From Anaerolineae bacterium (lineage in GTDB: Bacteria > Chloroflexota > Anaerolineae > Aggregatilineales > Phototrophicaceae), in assembly GCA_022823165.1 (NCBI GenBank), contig JAJDXR010000064.1, positions 1-64,000 on the forward strand: DNA of 64,000 nt, written 5' to 3'. The position numbers were made by a program, and so were the translations under genes. This document shows, in pieces, positions 36,215-45,437 of this stretch. The notes under the pieces are model-generated. The model was not told the DNA's origin, did no database searches, and worked only from the letters and a program-made list of their open reading frames with translations. The first letter of the stretch is position 1; each line of letters begins with the position of its first letter.

Positions 36215-36727
36215 CTAAATCGAAACTTTGAACCTCGCGTAGGCGCCAGATGTCGCCAGCGCCAGAAACAGAAAGGTGAAAAGGCCCAAGCCGCCTGCCA
36301 GCAGCAGCCCCGAGGCGATGCCGCCTGCCAGCATGGCGCCTGCCGCCACATAACCGCTGTAGCGTCCGCGCCGCCGCTGGGTGAGCGCCAGCGCGAATTG
36401 CGCCGCGCCGCCGCCAACCGCTGGCGCCACAATGAAGCCCACGATCAGAAACCCGCCGATGACCAGCTGCAAAAATGGCAAGAGCGCGCCGCCGATCGCG
36501 CAAGTGGCGGCAACCAGGGCGTAGTCAACTAGGGTGCCCTGGTAAAATTTATTCTCGTGGCCGCGCACACATTCACGGCAGGTATAACCGACGGGCGTGC
36601 GTTTGGCGCAATCGATGCACATATAACGGTCACAGCGGTTGCAGCGCAATTCAGTATCGCGCTGCGGATGGACGGCGCAGAAATGCATCTCGCTTTTGAG
36701 AGTGGCGTCCCCCATGTTTTCATCCAT
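36215..36727 (-). CDS. B-box-type zinc-finger membrane protein
   Basis: A 170-residue protein. CAVHPQRDTELRCNRCDRY and the following MCIDCAKRTPVGYTCREC provide Cys/His pairs of a B-box-like zinc finger, followed by three to four membrane helices. I chose ATG 36727, which has GAGG five bases upstream and lies just after the nadK stop, over an upstream TTG. The same finger-plus-membrane layout is common in Chloroflexota. Role unknown; wedged between nadK and recN. Confidence 0.85.
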   Translation of the reverse strand: MDENMGDATLKSEMHFCAVHPQRDTELRCNRCDRYMCIDCAKRTPVGYTCRECVRGHENKFYQGTLVDYALVAATCAIGGALLPFLQLVIGGFLIVGFIVAPAVGGGAAQFALALTQRRRGRYSGYVAAGAMLAGGIASGLLLAGGLGLFTFLFLALATSGAYARFKVSI

Positions 36728-36737
36728 AAGCGCCTCG

Positions 36738-37625
36738 CTATTTGTCAAAGGTCATGCGGCGTGGACCATGGCGGTTGATGCGCGGCTCCAGGCGATCCAG
36801 CAGCGAGCGGTAGAAATAATTGCGTTCCCGCAGGCGAATGAAGCGGCTCACAGGGTCGGCCGATGTCACGCAGATATGCTGATTCGCCTCCAGCTCGGCT
36901 TCTACTTTGCCATCGACGGTCAGGACCACCGGGTGTCGGTTTTCCCGCGTCGGCTCGATATCGACGACTGCGCCGCGCGCCAGCACAATCGGGCGGTCCA
37001 TGCTCAGATGCGGCGCCATCGGCGTCAGCAGGATATTGCGCAATTCGGGCGGGAGAATCGGCCCGCCGGTTGACAGGGCATAAGCTGTCGAGCCGGTCGG
37101 CGTCGACAAAATCAGGGCGTCGGCGTTGTAGGTGGTCGCCCAGTGTTTGTCGATGTAGGCGGCGATCTGCACCATGCGCCCGAAGACGCTGCCGCTGACG
37201 AGCACATCGTTGAGCGCGCGGAAGCTGCCGATGACGCGCTGCTTGTCTTCCAGCACGGTGGCTTGCAGCATCATGCGCTGTTCAATCCAGAAATCGCCGG
37301 CCAGCAGCTTGTCGAGCCCGGCGGCGCAATCTTCGGGTTTCTCGATCTCGGTCAGGAAACCCAACCAGCCCATGTTCACGCCCAGCACGGGTACTTCCTG
37401 CTCGGCGCAAACGCGCGCGGCGCGCAGCATGGCGCCATCGCCGCCGATGGCCATCACCACATCCGCGCAGGCGACATCGCGGGCTACGCTGTCCTCGTCC
37501 CAGACCGCCTGGACCCAGTTGTCGATGCCGCGCTGGCAGAGCGTCGCCGCCAGCTCGCGCGCCACCGGATGCGTATCGGGGCGTGATGGATGCGCCAAAA
37601 CGCCAATCCGCTTGATTTCGGTCAA
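36738..37625 (-). CDS. nadK: NAD kinase
   Basis: A 295-residue kinase making NADP from NAD with ATP or polyphosphate. GGDGAMLR at 61-68 is the catalytic GGDG motif, and TPTGSTAYALSTGGP is the second signature; LNDVLV stands where NE/ND occurs. The start is TTG 37625 with GAGG six bases upstream, an unusual but well-supported start. It heads the nadK, zinc-finger protein, recN transcript. Confidence 0.95.
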   Translation of the reverse strand: MTEIKRIGVLAHPSRPDTHPVARELAATLCQRGIDNWVQAVWDEDSVARDVACADVVMAIGGDGAMLRAARVCAEQEVPVLGVNMGWLGFLTEIEKPEDCAAGLDKLLAGDFWIEQRMMLQATVLEDKQRVIGSFRALNDVLVSGSVFGRMVQIAAYIDKHWATTYNADALILSTPTGSTAYALSTGGPILPPELRNILLTPMAPHLSMDRPIVLARGAVVDIEPTRENRHPVVLTVDGKVEAELEANQHICVTSADPVSRFIRLRERNYFYRSLLDRLEPRINRHGPRRMTFDK

Positions 37626-37777
37626 GGTTTGCCTCGTTTCAGGCGGACAAAAGCTTATTCATTATGGCGCAGATTGGACGGCAATCCTATAGAAACATAG
37701 CGCAAATGCAGGACGTTTGCATCAAAAAAATTGCCACAGAGGCACAGAAGTAAAACCAACTAAATAATGTGAATCTG

Positions 37778-37852
37778 TAGGGGCGACCCGGTGGGTCGCC
37801 CACCGTCAAACGTAAATATATTCAACATAGGGTGAGCCTAGACTCGCACCTA
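37778..37852. repeat. REP-like palindrome pair
   Basis: 37778-37802 (GTAGGGGCGACCC / GGGTCGCCC) and a diverged partner 37830-37852 (GGTGAGCC / ending CACCTAC). A short TGCCACAGAGGCACAGAAGTAA fragment of the 290-bp family precedes it at about 37731. The rest of the 362-bp gap (37626-37987) probably holds the promoter of the following gene; GGAGGATACTG is its ribosome site. Confidence 0.8.
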
Positions 37853-37987
37853 CAATTCCATGGTTTTACGCGACGGTTTTGACGTTTTTGGTTCTGATGC
37901 AATAGCCTTGGGTTTTCGCTAGACTTTTTGCTTTGCATCGTAATGTTCTGTAAAATTGCAAGTCAAATCACGTACTGGAGGATACTG

Positions 37988-39310
37988 ATGAACCAACGGA
38001 TTGCGCTCACCTTGCTATTTTGCTTGCTGCTCGCGCCATTTGCGGCGGCGCAAGACAATGACAAGCCTACCGTAGTCATTATTCGTTATGGACCCTACAT
38101 CTCCGACCCCATCATGGAAAGCGGTATGCTGGATACGTTGCAGGTATATCAATGGATCAGCGCGGAAGAGCGCGCCCTCCTGAACGCCGGGCAAGACGTC
38201 CAAGGCGAAAAGATCAACATTTTCTGGTCCGCCGCCAACTTCGACCTGCCCACGGTCAACATCCTGGTCGAAGACGCGCTGGACCGCGGCGCGGACATCC
38301 TGGTCACCTCCGGCGCCGCGGTCACGCAGATCGCCATCGGCATTACACAAGATCAGGACGAACCGACCCCGGTGCTGTTCCACGGCGTCAATCATTCCAC
38401 GGAATACGGCATCAGCGACTCGCCCTGCCTCAAGCCGGCGCATGTAACGGGCTCGGAGTACACGCCCCCGTATGACGAGGTGTTTGAGGTGTTCCTGTTG
38501 CAAAATCCAGCTCTCCAGCGGATTGGCACTATCCATACGTCAACTGACGCGGACGGGATTTATGGCGCCGCGCAGATCCAGGCGATTGGCGAGTCGAAGG
38601 GGATTGAAGTGGAAAGCGCGGCCATAGCCGGCTTCAGCGATTTGCGCGCCGCCACCCAAAGCCTGGCGAGCAAGGGCGTCGAGGCGATTGTGCTGCCGAT
38701 TGACTTCACGGTGGGCAGCGGATTGCCCGTTGTCGTATCAGCCGCCAAAGAAGAGCAGATACCGATCTTCTACCCGGTTCCGGGCACAGTGATGCTGGGT
38801 GTGACGGTCGGCGTGGGTTTCTTCGACTATTACGCGCAAGGCATTGATACCGGCCTGGTCTTGAACGCGCGCTTTAAGGACGGTCTTGACTTCGACACTC
38901 TGGCTGTCAACAGCCTGAAAGGCTCCTCAGTCGGCGTCAATATCGATGTTGCGAATGAGATGGAGATGTCCGTTACACAAGAACTGCGGGACATAGCGGA
39001 TATTACCGTTCACGACGGCGCCATGCTACTGTCCCAGGCGGTCCTGGAGCGCCAGATGGAGATGCTGGGCGCCGATGACACCATCAGGCAGATGGTCCTC
39101 TCGCTCGGGGATGCCATGGATTGGAGTATGCTGATGCAGCCGGGCGCGGGCGGCGAGGCTTCCCCGATGGTAGCGCAAATGTTCCAGATGCTGATCGAGT
39201 TGCGCAGGGCGCCGGAGAATCTGGCGGCTGACGCGGCTCTATTGGAAGCCCGGCATTGCACTGAGGACCTGATCGCCGAGCAGCAAGCGACCCTGGACGC
39301 GGCCGAGTAG
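37988..39310 (+). CDS. ABC transporter substrate-binding protein (periplasmic-binding type 1)
   Basis: A 440-residue secreted protein. ATG 37988 follows a clear GGAGG and starts a signal peptide ending AAAQ. The mature part has Rossmann-like lobes: ADILVTSGAAVTQIA, LFHGVNHSTEYG and RIGTIHTSTDADGIYGAAQI resemble the PF04392/TrpX group that binds amino acids or related compounds. No permease or ATPase is next to it. The C-terminal 80 residues are helical and look like an addition. Ligand unknown. Confidence 0.82.
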   Translation: MNQRIALTLLFCLLLAPFAAAQDNDKPTVVIIRYGPYISDPIMESGMLDTLQVYQWISAEERALLNAGQDVQGEKINIFWSAANFDLPTVNILVEDALDRGADILVTSGAAVTQIAIGITQDQDEPTPVLFHGVNHSTEYGISDSPCLKPAHVTGSEYTPPYDEVFEVFLLQNPALQRIGTIHTSTDADGIYGAAQIQAIGESKGIEVESAAIAGFSDLRAATQSLASKGVEAIVLPIDFTVGSGLPVVVSAAKEEQIPIFYPVPGTVMLGVTVGVGFFDYYAQGIDTGLVLNARFKDGLDFDTLAVNSLKGSSVGVNIDVANEMEMSVTQELRDIADITVHDGAMLLSQAVLERQMEMLGADDTIRQMVLSLGDAMDWSMLMQPGAGGEASPMVAQMFQMLIELRRAPENLAADAALLEARHCTEDLIAEQQATLDAAE

Positions 39311-39336
39311 CGGAAATCTCCGCACAATCAGCATAT

Positions 39337-39364
39337 GTAGGGGCGTCTCGTCGAGACGCCCCTT
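39337..39364. repeat. REP-like palindrome, possible bidirectional terminator
   Basis: GGGGCGTCTCG / CGAGACGCCCC forms a near-perfect hairpin and is followed by TTT. It sits between convergent genes (the binding protein and pstB), where a transcript end is needed on both strands. Confidence 0.7.
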
Positions 39365-39379
39365 TACTTAATTTAGCAT

Positions 39380-40201
39380 CTACCCAAAGCGCCCGGCGAT
39401 ATAATCGGCGGTCTCCTGCCGAGCGGGATTCGCAAATACCTTTTCAGTCGCGCCGAACTCGACCAGTTCGCCCCAGCGCGTCTCATAGCCGGCGTCCATC
39501 TTTTTGCGGATGTTGAAGAAGGCGGTCGAGTCCGAGACGCGCTGCGCCTGCTGCATGTTATGCGTCACGATGACGAGGGTGTAGTTCTCGCGCAAGCCCC
39601 GCATCAGGTCCTCAATGCGCTGCGTGGCTATCGGGTCAAGGGCGGAGCAGGGCTCGTCCATCAAGATGACATCCGGTTCGACCGCGATGGCGCGCGCGAT
39701 GCAAAGCCGCTGCTGCTGCCCGCCGGACAGCGCCAAGCCCGACTTGTTCAAGTCAGCGCTGACTTCGTCCCATAGCGAGGCGCCGCGCAGACTGTGCTCG
39801 ACGATTTCATCCAATAGAACCTTCTTCTTGAGGCCGAGCAGGCGCGGACCATAAGCCACGTTGTCGTAGATGCTTTTGGGGAAGGGGTTGGGCTTTTGGA
39901 AGACCATGCCGATGCGCCGGCGCACCTCCACCGGGTCGACCTGGGCATCGTAGAGATTCTGATCGCGATAGATGATTTCGCCATCGACGCGCGCCCCGGG
40001 CGTCAGTTCCAGCATGCGGTTGATGCCGCGCAGCACGGTGCTCTTGCCGCAGCCGGAGGGACCGATAAAGGCGGTGATGCGATTCTGCTGTATCGGCAAG
40101 GTCACGTTCGCCACCGCCCGGAAGCTGCCGTAATAAAAGCTGCAGTCGCGCAGTTCCATCACCTGCCGGGTTTCCAGGCGCTCTTCAGCTTTTACTTGCA
40201 T
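39380..40201 (-). CDS. pstB: Phosphate ABC transporter ATP-binding protein
   Basis: A 273-residue ATPase of the phosphate importer. GPSGCGKST is Walker [14 protein letters not shown] is the PstB-specific Q-loop segment, [14 protein letters not shown] is the ABC signature and [13 protein letters not shown] the Walker B. It lies 3 bp after pstA and ends the pstSCAB order. Confidence 0.97.
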   Translation of the reverse strand: MQVKAEERLETRQVMELRDCSFYYGSFRAVANVTLPIQQNRITAFIGPSGCGKSTVLRGINRMLELTPGARVDGEIIYRDQNLYDAQVDPVEVRRRIGMVFQKPNPFPKSIYDNVAYGPRLLGLKKKVLLDEIVEHSLRGASLWDEVSADLNKSGLALSGGQQQRLCIARAIAVEPDVILMDEPCSALDPIATQRIEDLMRGLRENYTLVIVTHNMQQAQRVSDSTAFFNIRKKMDAGYETRWGELVEFGATEKVFANPARQETADYIAGRFG

Positions 40202-40204
40202 TGT

Positions 40205-41992
40205 CTAAAACCTTATTGAATAGCGATTGCGCAGGATGATGGCGGCGGCGTTTAGGGTCAGCATCAGCGCCAGCAGCACGATGATGGCGGCGGCGGCGAT
40301 ATCGGCGAATTGGTCCTGAGGACGCGCCGTCCACTGATAGATCTGAATGGGCAGAGCGGTGAATTGCGAGAAGGGACTGCTTGGGTCGGTCACCAGGAAG
40401 GTCGCGGCGCCCACGACAATCAGCGGCGCCGTCTCCCCGACTGCCCGTGAGACGGACAAGATCGTACCGGTCATGATGCCGGGCAGGGCGGCTGGCAGCA
40501 CCTGCTTCCAGATGGTCTGCCAGCGCGTGGCGCCCAAGCCGAAAGATGCTTCGCGAATGGTGAAGGGCACGGCGCGGATGGCTTCCTGCGCGTTGATGAT
40601 GATGATGGGCAAGATCAGCAGCGCCAGGGTCAAGCCGGCGCTGATCAGGGTGCGGCCGTTGGGCGAAAAGCTGTTGATGCGCGCGAGGCTCGCCATCAGT
40701 TGCGCATAAGTTTCGCTGCTGATAGGCGCGGCTGCGGGCAGTTCGAAACGATAACGCTGGCCGCGGCGTTCGAGGTCCTGAGCTTCATCAGCGCGAACTT
40801 CAACCGTTTCGACGACGATATCCAGCGCTTCCGCCAGCGAATCGGACAGCTCGCGAACGCTGGAATTGCCGTGCATGGTCAAGCTGGGTGTGCCGAAGCG
40901 CAGGAAGGCAGCGACTATGCGCTGCGCGGTTGGCGCGGCGACGACATCGGATTGGCTGCGGATGACGCCGCCGTCCAAATAAATATCGTCATTGAAGGCC
41001 GGCGCGATTCGTTCTACGACTGAGGCCACGGTCGGCGCTTCAACGTTGGTGTGGAAGATCATGCCGCTGGTGAAGGGCGCCAGGGCGCGCACAAATATCG
41101 CCAAGCCCAGCATGCCGTAGATGATCGATGGCACGCCGGCCAAATTGCGGACGTTGGTCTCGATCAGGCGGCTGATGAAGCCCTGCTGCGCGTACTCCTC
41201 CAGGTAAATCGCAGCGCCGACGCCGATCGGCAGCGACACCAAGACCACCACCGCCATCAAACCCAGCGAGCCGATCAGCGCCGTGCGTACGCCGGCCAAG
41301 GCTGGTGTGCTGGACATGGGCGTCGTCAGGAAATCGCTATCCAACCAACTGTGGAAGCGGATGATCTCGACTTGGGCGTCCGCGTGATCCTCGCGCTTTC
41401 TGTACGCTTCCAGGATGGGCCCTTCGATCTCGGCTGTCAGCGACTCGAAGTTGAAGAGCGCATCCACCAGCGGGAAGCTGGCGATGACTTGCTGCTCGAC
41501 GACCTGTTCCAGCACTAGATTGCGCAGCGTACTGCGGTCGGCGTAATCGGCCAGCAGCGCCGCCTGCTGCTCCTTGCTGATATTCTTCAGCAGCTCGCCG
41601 GCTATGGCGGGATCGACATCAGGGTCGGCCACGATTTCGGCCACGCTGACCTTTGTGAACTGGTTGGCCTCAACCTGGCTGATGGTATCGCGGATTATGA
41701 CGCGCAATCTGCCGCCGACGCGCTCAGCCAGGATAGTCGCCAGTTCGGCATTGCTCAGTTTGTTCAGGGAGCGGCCGTCGGTCAAGCTGGCCGGGTCGAT
41801 GGTATTTACCACGCCGATCGTGCCGAATGCTTGATTGGCGATGTTGAAAAACAGGGCTATCAGCGCCAGGCCGGCGACGGCAATAGAAAGGACATTGAAG
41901 AGCCGCCCGATTCGCCCGCGCCGATGCCGCGCTTCCAGACGCCGGTAAAACTCCTTTTCCCCGGGCAGGGCGCGCTTGCTGCCGGCGTTCAT
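40205..41992 (-). CDS. pstA: Phosphate ABC transporter permease PstA, enlarged
   Basis: A 595-residue permease, about twice the usual 280-300. After helix 1 (near 38-58) comes a large external insertion to about residue 235, rich in helices (LSNAELATILAERVGG). Another insertion follows between core helices at about 330-450, with GTPSLTMHGNSSVRELSD. The conserved core is intact: VSLPIGVGAAIYLEEYA, NLAGVPSIIYG and the EAA loop IREASFGLGATRWQTIWKQV. Its start overlaps the pstC stop by one base (TAATG). The insertions could contact the extra binding domain of PstC. Confidence 0.92.
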   Translation of the reverse strand: MNAGSKRALPGEKEFYRRLEARHRRGRIGRLFNVLSIAVAGLALIALFFNIANQAFGTIGVVNTIDPASLTDGRSLNKLSNAELATILAERVGGRLRVIIRDTISQVEANQFTKVSVAEIVADPDVDPAIAGELLKNISKEQQAALLADYADRSTLRNLVLEQVVEQQVIASFPLVDALFNFESLTAEIEGPILEAYRKREDHADAQVEIIRFHSWLDSDFLTTPMSSTPALAGVRTALIGSLGLMAVVVLVSLPIGVGAAIYLEEYAQQGFISRLIETNVRNLAGVPSIIYGMLGLAIFVRALAPFTSGMIFHTNVEAPTVASVVERIAPAFNDDIYLDGGVIRSQSDVVAAPTAQRIVAAFLRFGTPSLTMHGNSSVRELSDSLAEALDIVVETVEVRADEAQDLERRGQRYRFELPAAAPISSETYAQLMASLARINSFSPNGRTLISAGLTLALLILPIIIINAQEAIRAVPFTIREASFGLGATRWQTIWKQVLPAALPGIMTGTILSVSRAVGETAPLIVVGAATFLVTDPSSPFSQFTALPIQIYQWTARPQDQFADIAAAAIIVLLALMLTLNAAAIILRNRYSIRF

Positions 41993-44073
41993 TAGTAGGC
42001 CTCCCGGAAGCGCGTGATAATGACGCGGCTGAGCGCGTTGAGAATAAAAGTCATCACAAAGAGCGTTAAGCCGATGGCGAAGATGCTGTTGTAGTCGATG
42101 GAATCGTAGCTGAGATCGCCGCCGCTGATGCGGGCGATATGCCCGGTCATGGTCTCGGCGGAGTCGAAGGGGCTGAAGCTGAGCTTGGGCCCGGCGCCGG
42201 CCGCGATAGCGACGATCATCGTCTCGCCGATGGCGCGCGAGGCCGCCACGATAAGAGCCGCCAGGATGCCCGACAGCGCCGCCGGAATCACGACTTTGAT
42301 GACGGTCTCGAGCTTGGTCGCGCCCAGTCCATAAGAGGCTTCGCGCAGGGCATTGGGTACGGCGTACAGAGCGTCTTCGCTCATTGAGCTGACCAGCGGG
42401 ATGATCAGAATGCCGACCACGATGCCCGCTGAGCCGGTGTTGTAGATATTGACCACATCCACGCCAAAGACGGCGCGCAGCAGAGGCGTCATAAATGTCA
42501 GCGCGAAGTAGCCGTAAACGACAGTCGGAATGCCGGCCAGGATTTCAAGCACGGGCTTGAGCAGCTTGCGCGCGCTTTCGGAGGCGTATTCGCTGAGGTA
42601 GATGGCGGCGCCGATGCCCAGGGGCAGCGCGACCAGCATGGCGATCGCGCTGGTCATCAAGGTGGCGTTGATGAGCGGCAGGACGCCAAACTCGCCGATA
42701 GCCGGTATCCAGTTGCTGTTGCTGAAGAACTCGATTATTGTGGGTCGGTCGTTATATTCGAGGGAGATGCCGGCGCGGTGCGGCGTGATGGTGTTTTCGC
42801 CGCGGATGCCGCGCTCCACCTTGAGGCGGGGCAGATAGCCGGCGGCCGCGAATGCGTCGGCGATGCGCTCGCTGACGGGGAATACCGTTGAACTGCCCGC
42901 CAGGTTAAGCGCGCCGGAAACTTGAGCCGGGTCAACCGCCGGGATCTGACTGTCGCCGGCCGCGCGCCGCCAGGTATCGCTCGCCTGCTCCAGGGCCGCC
43001 GGCGGCGCCGGGAAATAACCGACATCGCCGATTAGGTCGTCAACCTGGTCAAGGTAGAATGCGATGAAATCCTTAGCCTGCGGCTGCTCGCGCAGGAGGC
43101 CGGCATCGCTGTAGATATAGAGCGGGCGCGTCAAGGCGTATCTGCCGTCTGCCGCCGTCTGCGCTTGCGGCTTGACCCCGTCCAGCGTGACAAGCCGCAG
43201 GTCATCGGCGTTGTTCAAATAATAGGCATAGCCGAAGAAGCCGATACTAAGCGGATTGCGCTTGATGCTGCCGACCAATTGCTGGTCATTCTCCGACATG
43301 ATCGGGTCTGTCGCCAGCATCGCGGCGCTATCGCCGCCCAGGACTGCATCCACGAAATAATCAAAGGTGCCGCTGTCTGCGCCGGGGATGACCCGCGTGA
43401 TAGGCTGATCGGGGAAACCGGCGCGCGCATCGGACCAGGTTGCCGCGCCGCTGAATATCTTCCGCAGTTCGTCAAAGCGCAGCTCGCTGAGGAAGTCGTT
43501 CTCGCTGCTGACGACGATCGCCAGCGCGTCCGTGCCGATGCGGAATGCAAGCGGCTCTATGCCCGCCGCGGCGCAGGCTTCGGTCTCCGACTGCTTGATT
43601 GGCCGGCTGGCATTGATGATGAGGGGTCGCTGCCAGCCAGCATCGGCGAGCTGCCCGTCTGTCAGGCACCAGCGCTTGAATCCGCCGCCCGTTCCCAGCA
43701 CATCAAGGGTAAATTGATTGTTATGGAACTCGCGGACTTCCATGATTTCCTGGCCGACGCGGATTGTGCTGCCGGCTTTAATGGCGTCGAGCGCTTTGCC
43801 CGGCTCAACGGTGATGAGGGTGTCGTCCTCGTCAATAGCGGTCAAAATGGCGCGATTGGAATTCACCCATTGATCGCGCGTGAAAAAGGCGATTGACTCA
43901 CTGCCCAGGACGAAGATGATGCCGATGGTGGTGAAGATGGACAGCAGGCCGCAAGCCAGGAGAGAGGCCTGTATGAGCACTTCCTGCGGTTTGAAGCGAT
44001 GCTTCAAATCCAGGGAATGAGACTTTCGGCGCAGGCGTATTTTGCGCGTATCTGTTGGTGATTGCGGGTGCAT
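41992..44073 (-). CDS. pstC: Phosphate ABC transporter permease PstC with inserted PstS-like domain
   Basis: A 693-residue permease, about twice normal. Helix 1 is at 33-60. Residues about 126-420 form a phosphate-binding-protein-like domain matching the separate PstS of this operon: INASRPIK (153-160), RIGTDALAI (178-186), [10 protein letters not shown] (231-240), [10 protein letters not shown] (316-325) and DVGYFP (350-355). The segment that begins PstS proteins, [15 protein letters not shown], comes last here (392-406), so the domain is circularly permuted. The PstC core follows: [27 protein letters not shown] and EAA loop [15 protein letters not shown]. The fused domain faces the outside. 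Confidence 0.93.
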   Translation of the reverse strand: MHPQSPTDTRKIRLRRKSHSLDLKHRFKPQEVLIQASLLACGLLSIFTTIGIIFVLGSESIAFFTRDQWVNSNRAILTAIDEDDTLITVEPGKALDAIKAGSTIRVGQEIMEVREFHNNQFTLDVLGTGGGFKRWCLTDGQLADAGWQRPLIINASRPIKQSETEACAAAGIEPLAFRIGTDALAIVVSSENDFLSELRFDELRKIFSGAATWSDARAGFPDQPITRVIPGADSGTFDYFVDAVLGGDSAAMLATDPIMSENDQQLVGSIKRNPLSIGFFGYAYYLNNADDLRLVTLDGVKPQAQTAADGRYALTRPLYIYSDAGLLREQPQAKDFIAFYLDQVDDLIGDVGYFPAPPAALEQASDTWRRAAGDSQIPAVDPAQVSGALNLAGSSTVFPVSERIADAFAAAGYLPRLKVERGIRGENTITPHRAGISLEYNDRPTIIEFFSNSNWIPAIGEFGVLPLINATLMTSAIAMLVALPLGIGAAIYLSEYASESARKLLKPVLEILAGIPTVVYGYFALTFMTPLLRAVFGVDVVNIYNTGSAGIVVGILIIPLVSSMSEDALYAVPNALREASYGLGATKLETVIKVVIPAALSGILAALIVAASRAIGETMIVAIAAGAGPKLSFSPFDSAETMTGHIARISGGDLSYDSIDYNSIFAIGLTLFVMTFILNALSRVIITRFREAY

Positions 44074-44155
44074 TTGTCTGCGCTACCTAATCAGCCGAGC
44101 CGGCGACTGCTGCTGAGCCAGCGACCCGGCTGATTGTTGTAGTTCTCCGACCTCT

Positions 44156-45157
44156 CTACTCCGAAGCCTCGTCTTGGGATTCTGCTGGGTCGGCCGGATC
44201 CTGCGCCGCGTTTCCAATCGGCTCCAGGCCGTTGGCGATCAGCCAGGCGTCGAGCGCGCCGGCCAGGGCGGCTTCCGAAGCCGGGAAGTAGCCGACATCG
44301 ATCACTTCATCGTTGACATGCGTCAGATAGAAGTTGATGAAGGCGTTCACCGGCGGCTTCTCAGCCATGATGCCGGCGTCGCTGTAAATGTAGAGCGGAC
44401 GCGCCAGCGGATAGCTGCCGTCATCGGTGGTCTCTTCGTTGGCTTCAATGCCGTCAATGCTCAGGATATTCAAGCTATCTCGATTCTCATCGTAGTAGGC
44501 GTAGCCGAAAAACCCGATGGCGTAGGGACTGCCGGTGATGCCCTGCACCAGCACATTGTCGTCCTCGGAAAGTTGCGGGTTGGCGCTGAGGATCGGCTCT
44601 TCGTCTTCATCGAATACTTCTTCAACGAAGTAATCAAAGGTGCCGCTGTCCGTGCCGGGGATGAAGCGCTGAATCGCTTCGTCGGGCCACTCGGCGCGGA
44701 CATCCGCCCAGCTGTCGGCGGTGCTGAAAATCAGCGCCAGTTCTTCCAGTGTGACCTCGCTGACAAAGTCATTCTCAGCCGAGACGGTCACGGCCAGCGC
44801 ATCGGTGCCAACGCGGAATTCAATCGGGTCGCGCCCGATTTCGGCGCAAGATTCGCGCTCGCTGTCCTTTATGGCGCGGGAGGCGTTGCTGATATCAGTT
44901 TCGCCTTCGACGCAGAAGCGCTCGAAGCCGGCGCCGGAGCCGATGGACGCGATTGACGGCGCGACGCCGCCCAGATCCGTCCAGCGCTCGGCCATGCGTT
45001 CGCTCAGCGGGAAGACGGTGGAACTGCCCACGGTGATGATTTCGCCGTCGGCATAATCCAGGGGATCTACTTCGGGCAAACCGTATTCGGCGGCCAAGGC
45101 GCTGGCGAGCGCCAATACGAGTACAAGCAGAATCGAAACAGGGCGTACTTTGTGCAT
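44156..45157 (-). CDS. pstS: Phosphate ABC transporter substrate-binding protein
   Basis: A 333-residue secreted phosphate binder with a signal peptide (hydrophobic VSILLVLVLALASALAA). VGSSTVFPLSERMAE is the N-terminal phosphate loop; NASRAIKDSE, VGTDALAVTVS and PGTDSGTFDY carry the remaining ligand contacts. The C-terminal tail is acidic (DPADPAESQDEASE). AGGAGAG precedes the ATG. First gene of the phosphate operon, 82 bp before pstC. An inverted repeat 105 bp upstream may control it. Confidence 0.95.
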   Translation of the reverse strand: MHKVRPVSILLVLVLALASALAAEYGLPEVDPLDYADGEIITVGSSTVFPLSERMAERWTDLGGVAPSIASIGSGAGFERFCVEGETDISNASRAIKDSERESCAEIGRDPIEFRVGTDALAVTVSAENDFVSEVTLEELALIFSTADSWADVRAEWPDEAIQRFIPGTDSGTFDYFVEEVFDEDEEPILSANPQLSEDDNVLVQGITGSPYAIGFFGYAYYDENRDSLNILSIDGIEANEETTDDGSYPLARPLYIYSDAGIMAEKPPVNAFINFYLTHVNDEVIDVGYFPASEAALAGALDAWLIANGLEPIGNAAQDPADPAESQDEASE

Positions 45158-45261
45158 GTGGACTTTACTCTCCTGATGATTTACAGAGCTTCAGTGCAAA
45201 TGTGAGCGCGCGCTCGCAAGGAAGTCTAGTGGCGCGCTGTTAACCCCTGCCGCCGCCAGTT

Positions 45262-45287
45262 TTAATGAAACAATATGATTTCATTAA
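45262..45287. promoter_or_regulatory. Perfect 9-bp inverted repeat, candidate operator
   Basis: TTAATGAAA (45262-45270) and TTTCATTAA (45279-45287) flank an 8-base spacer in the divergent region between pstS and the peptide permease genes. It lies in a small AT-rich island. It could bind a dimeric regulator of phosphate uptake or of the peptide operon. No match to the enterobacterial Pho box is claimed. Confidence 0.45.
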
Positions 45288-45437
45288 GGCGTGGACAGCA
45301 TAACTTCGAAGCGGCGTTCAATTGCTTAACAGTCTTGGCGCCGGGCGCGCGCAGGGCAGAGAAGCGGCTCAGTTTTGGTGATTTGAGCATCTGGCGCTAA
45401 AATCTAGTCAGATTGAGATTGGGCGGGTCCGCCGACA

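Noticed and set aside
34459..36432. 78-residue N-terminal extension of RecN
   Set aside because: It is a shadow of the zinc-finger membrane gene and lacks RecN homology; MLEELRIQNF is the standard start.
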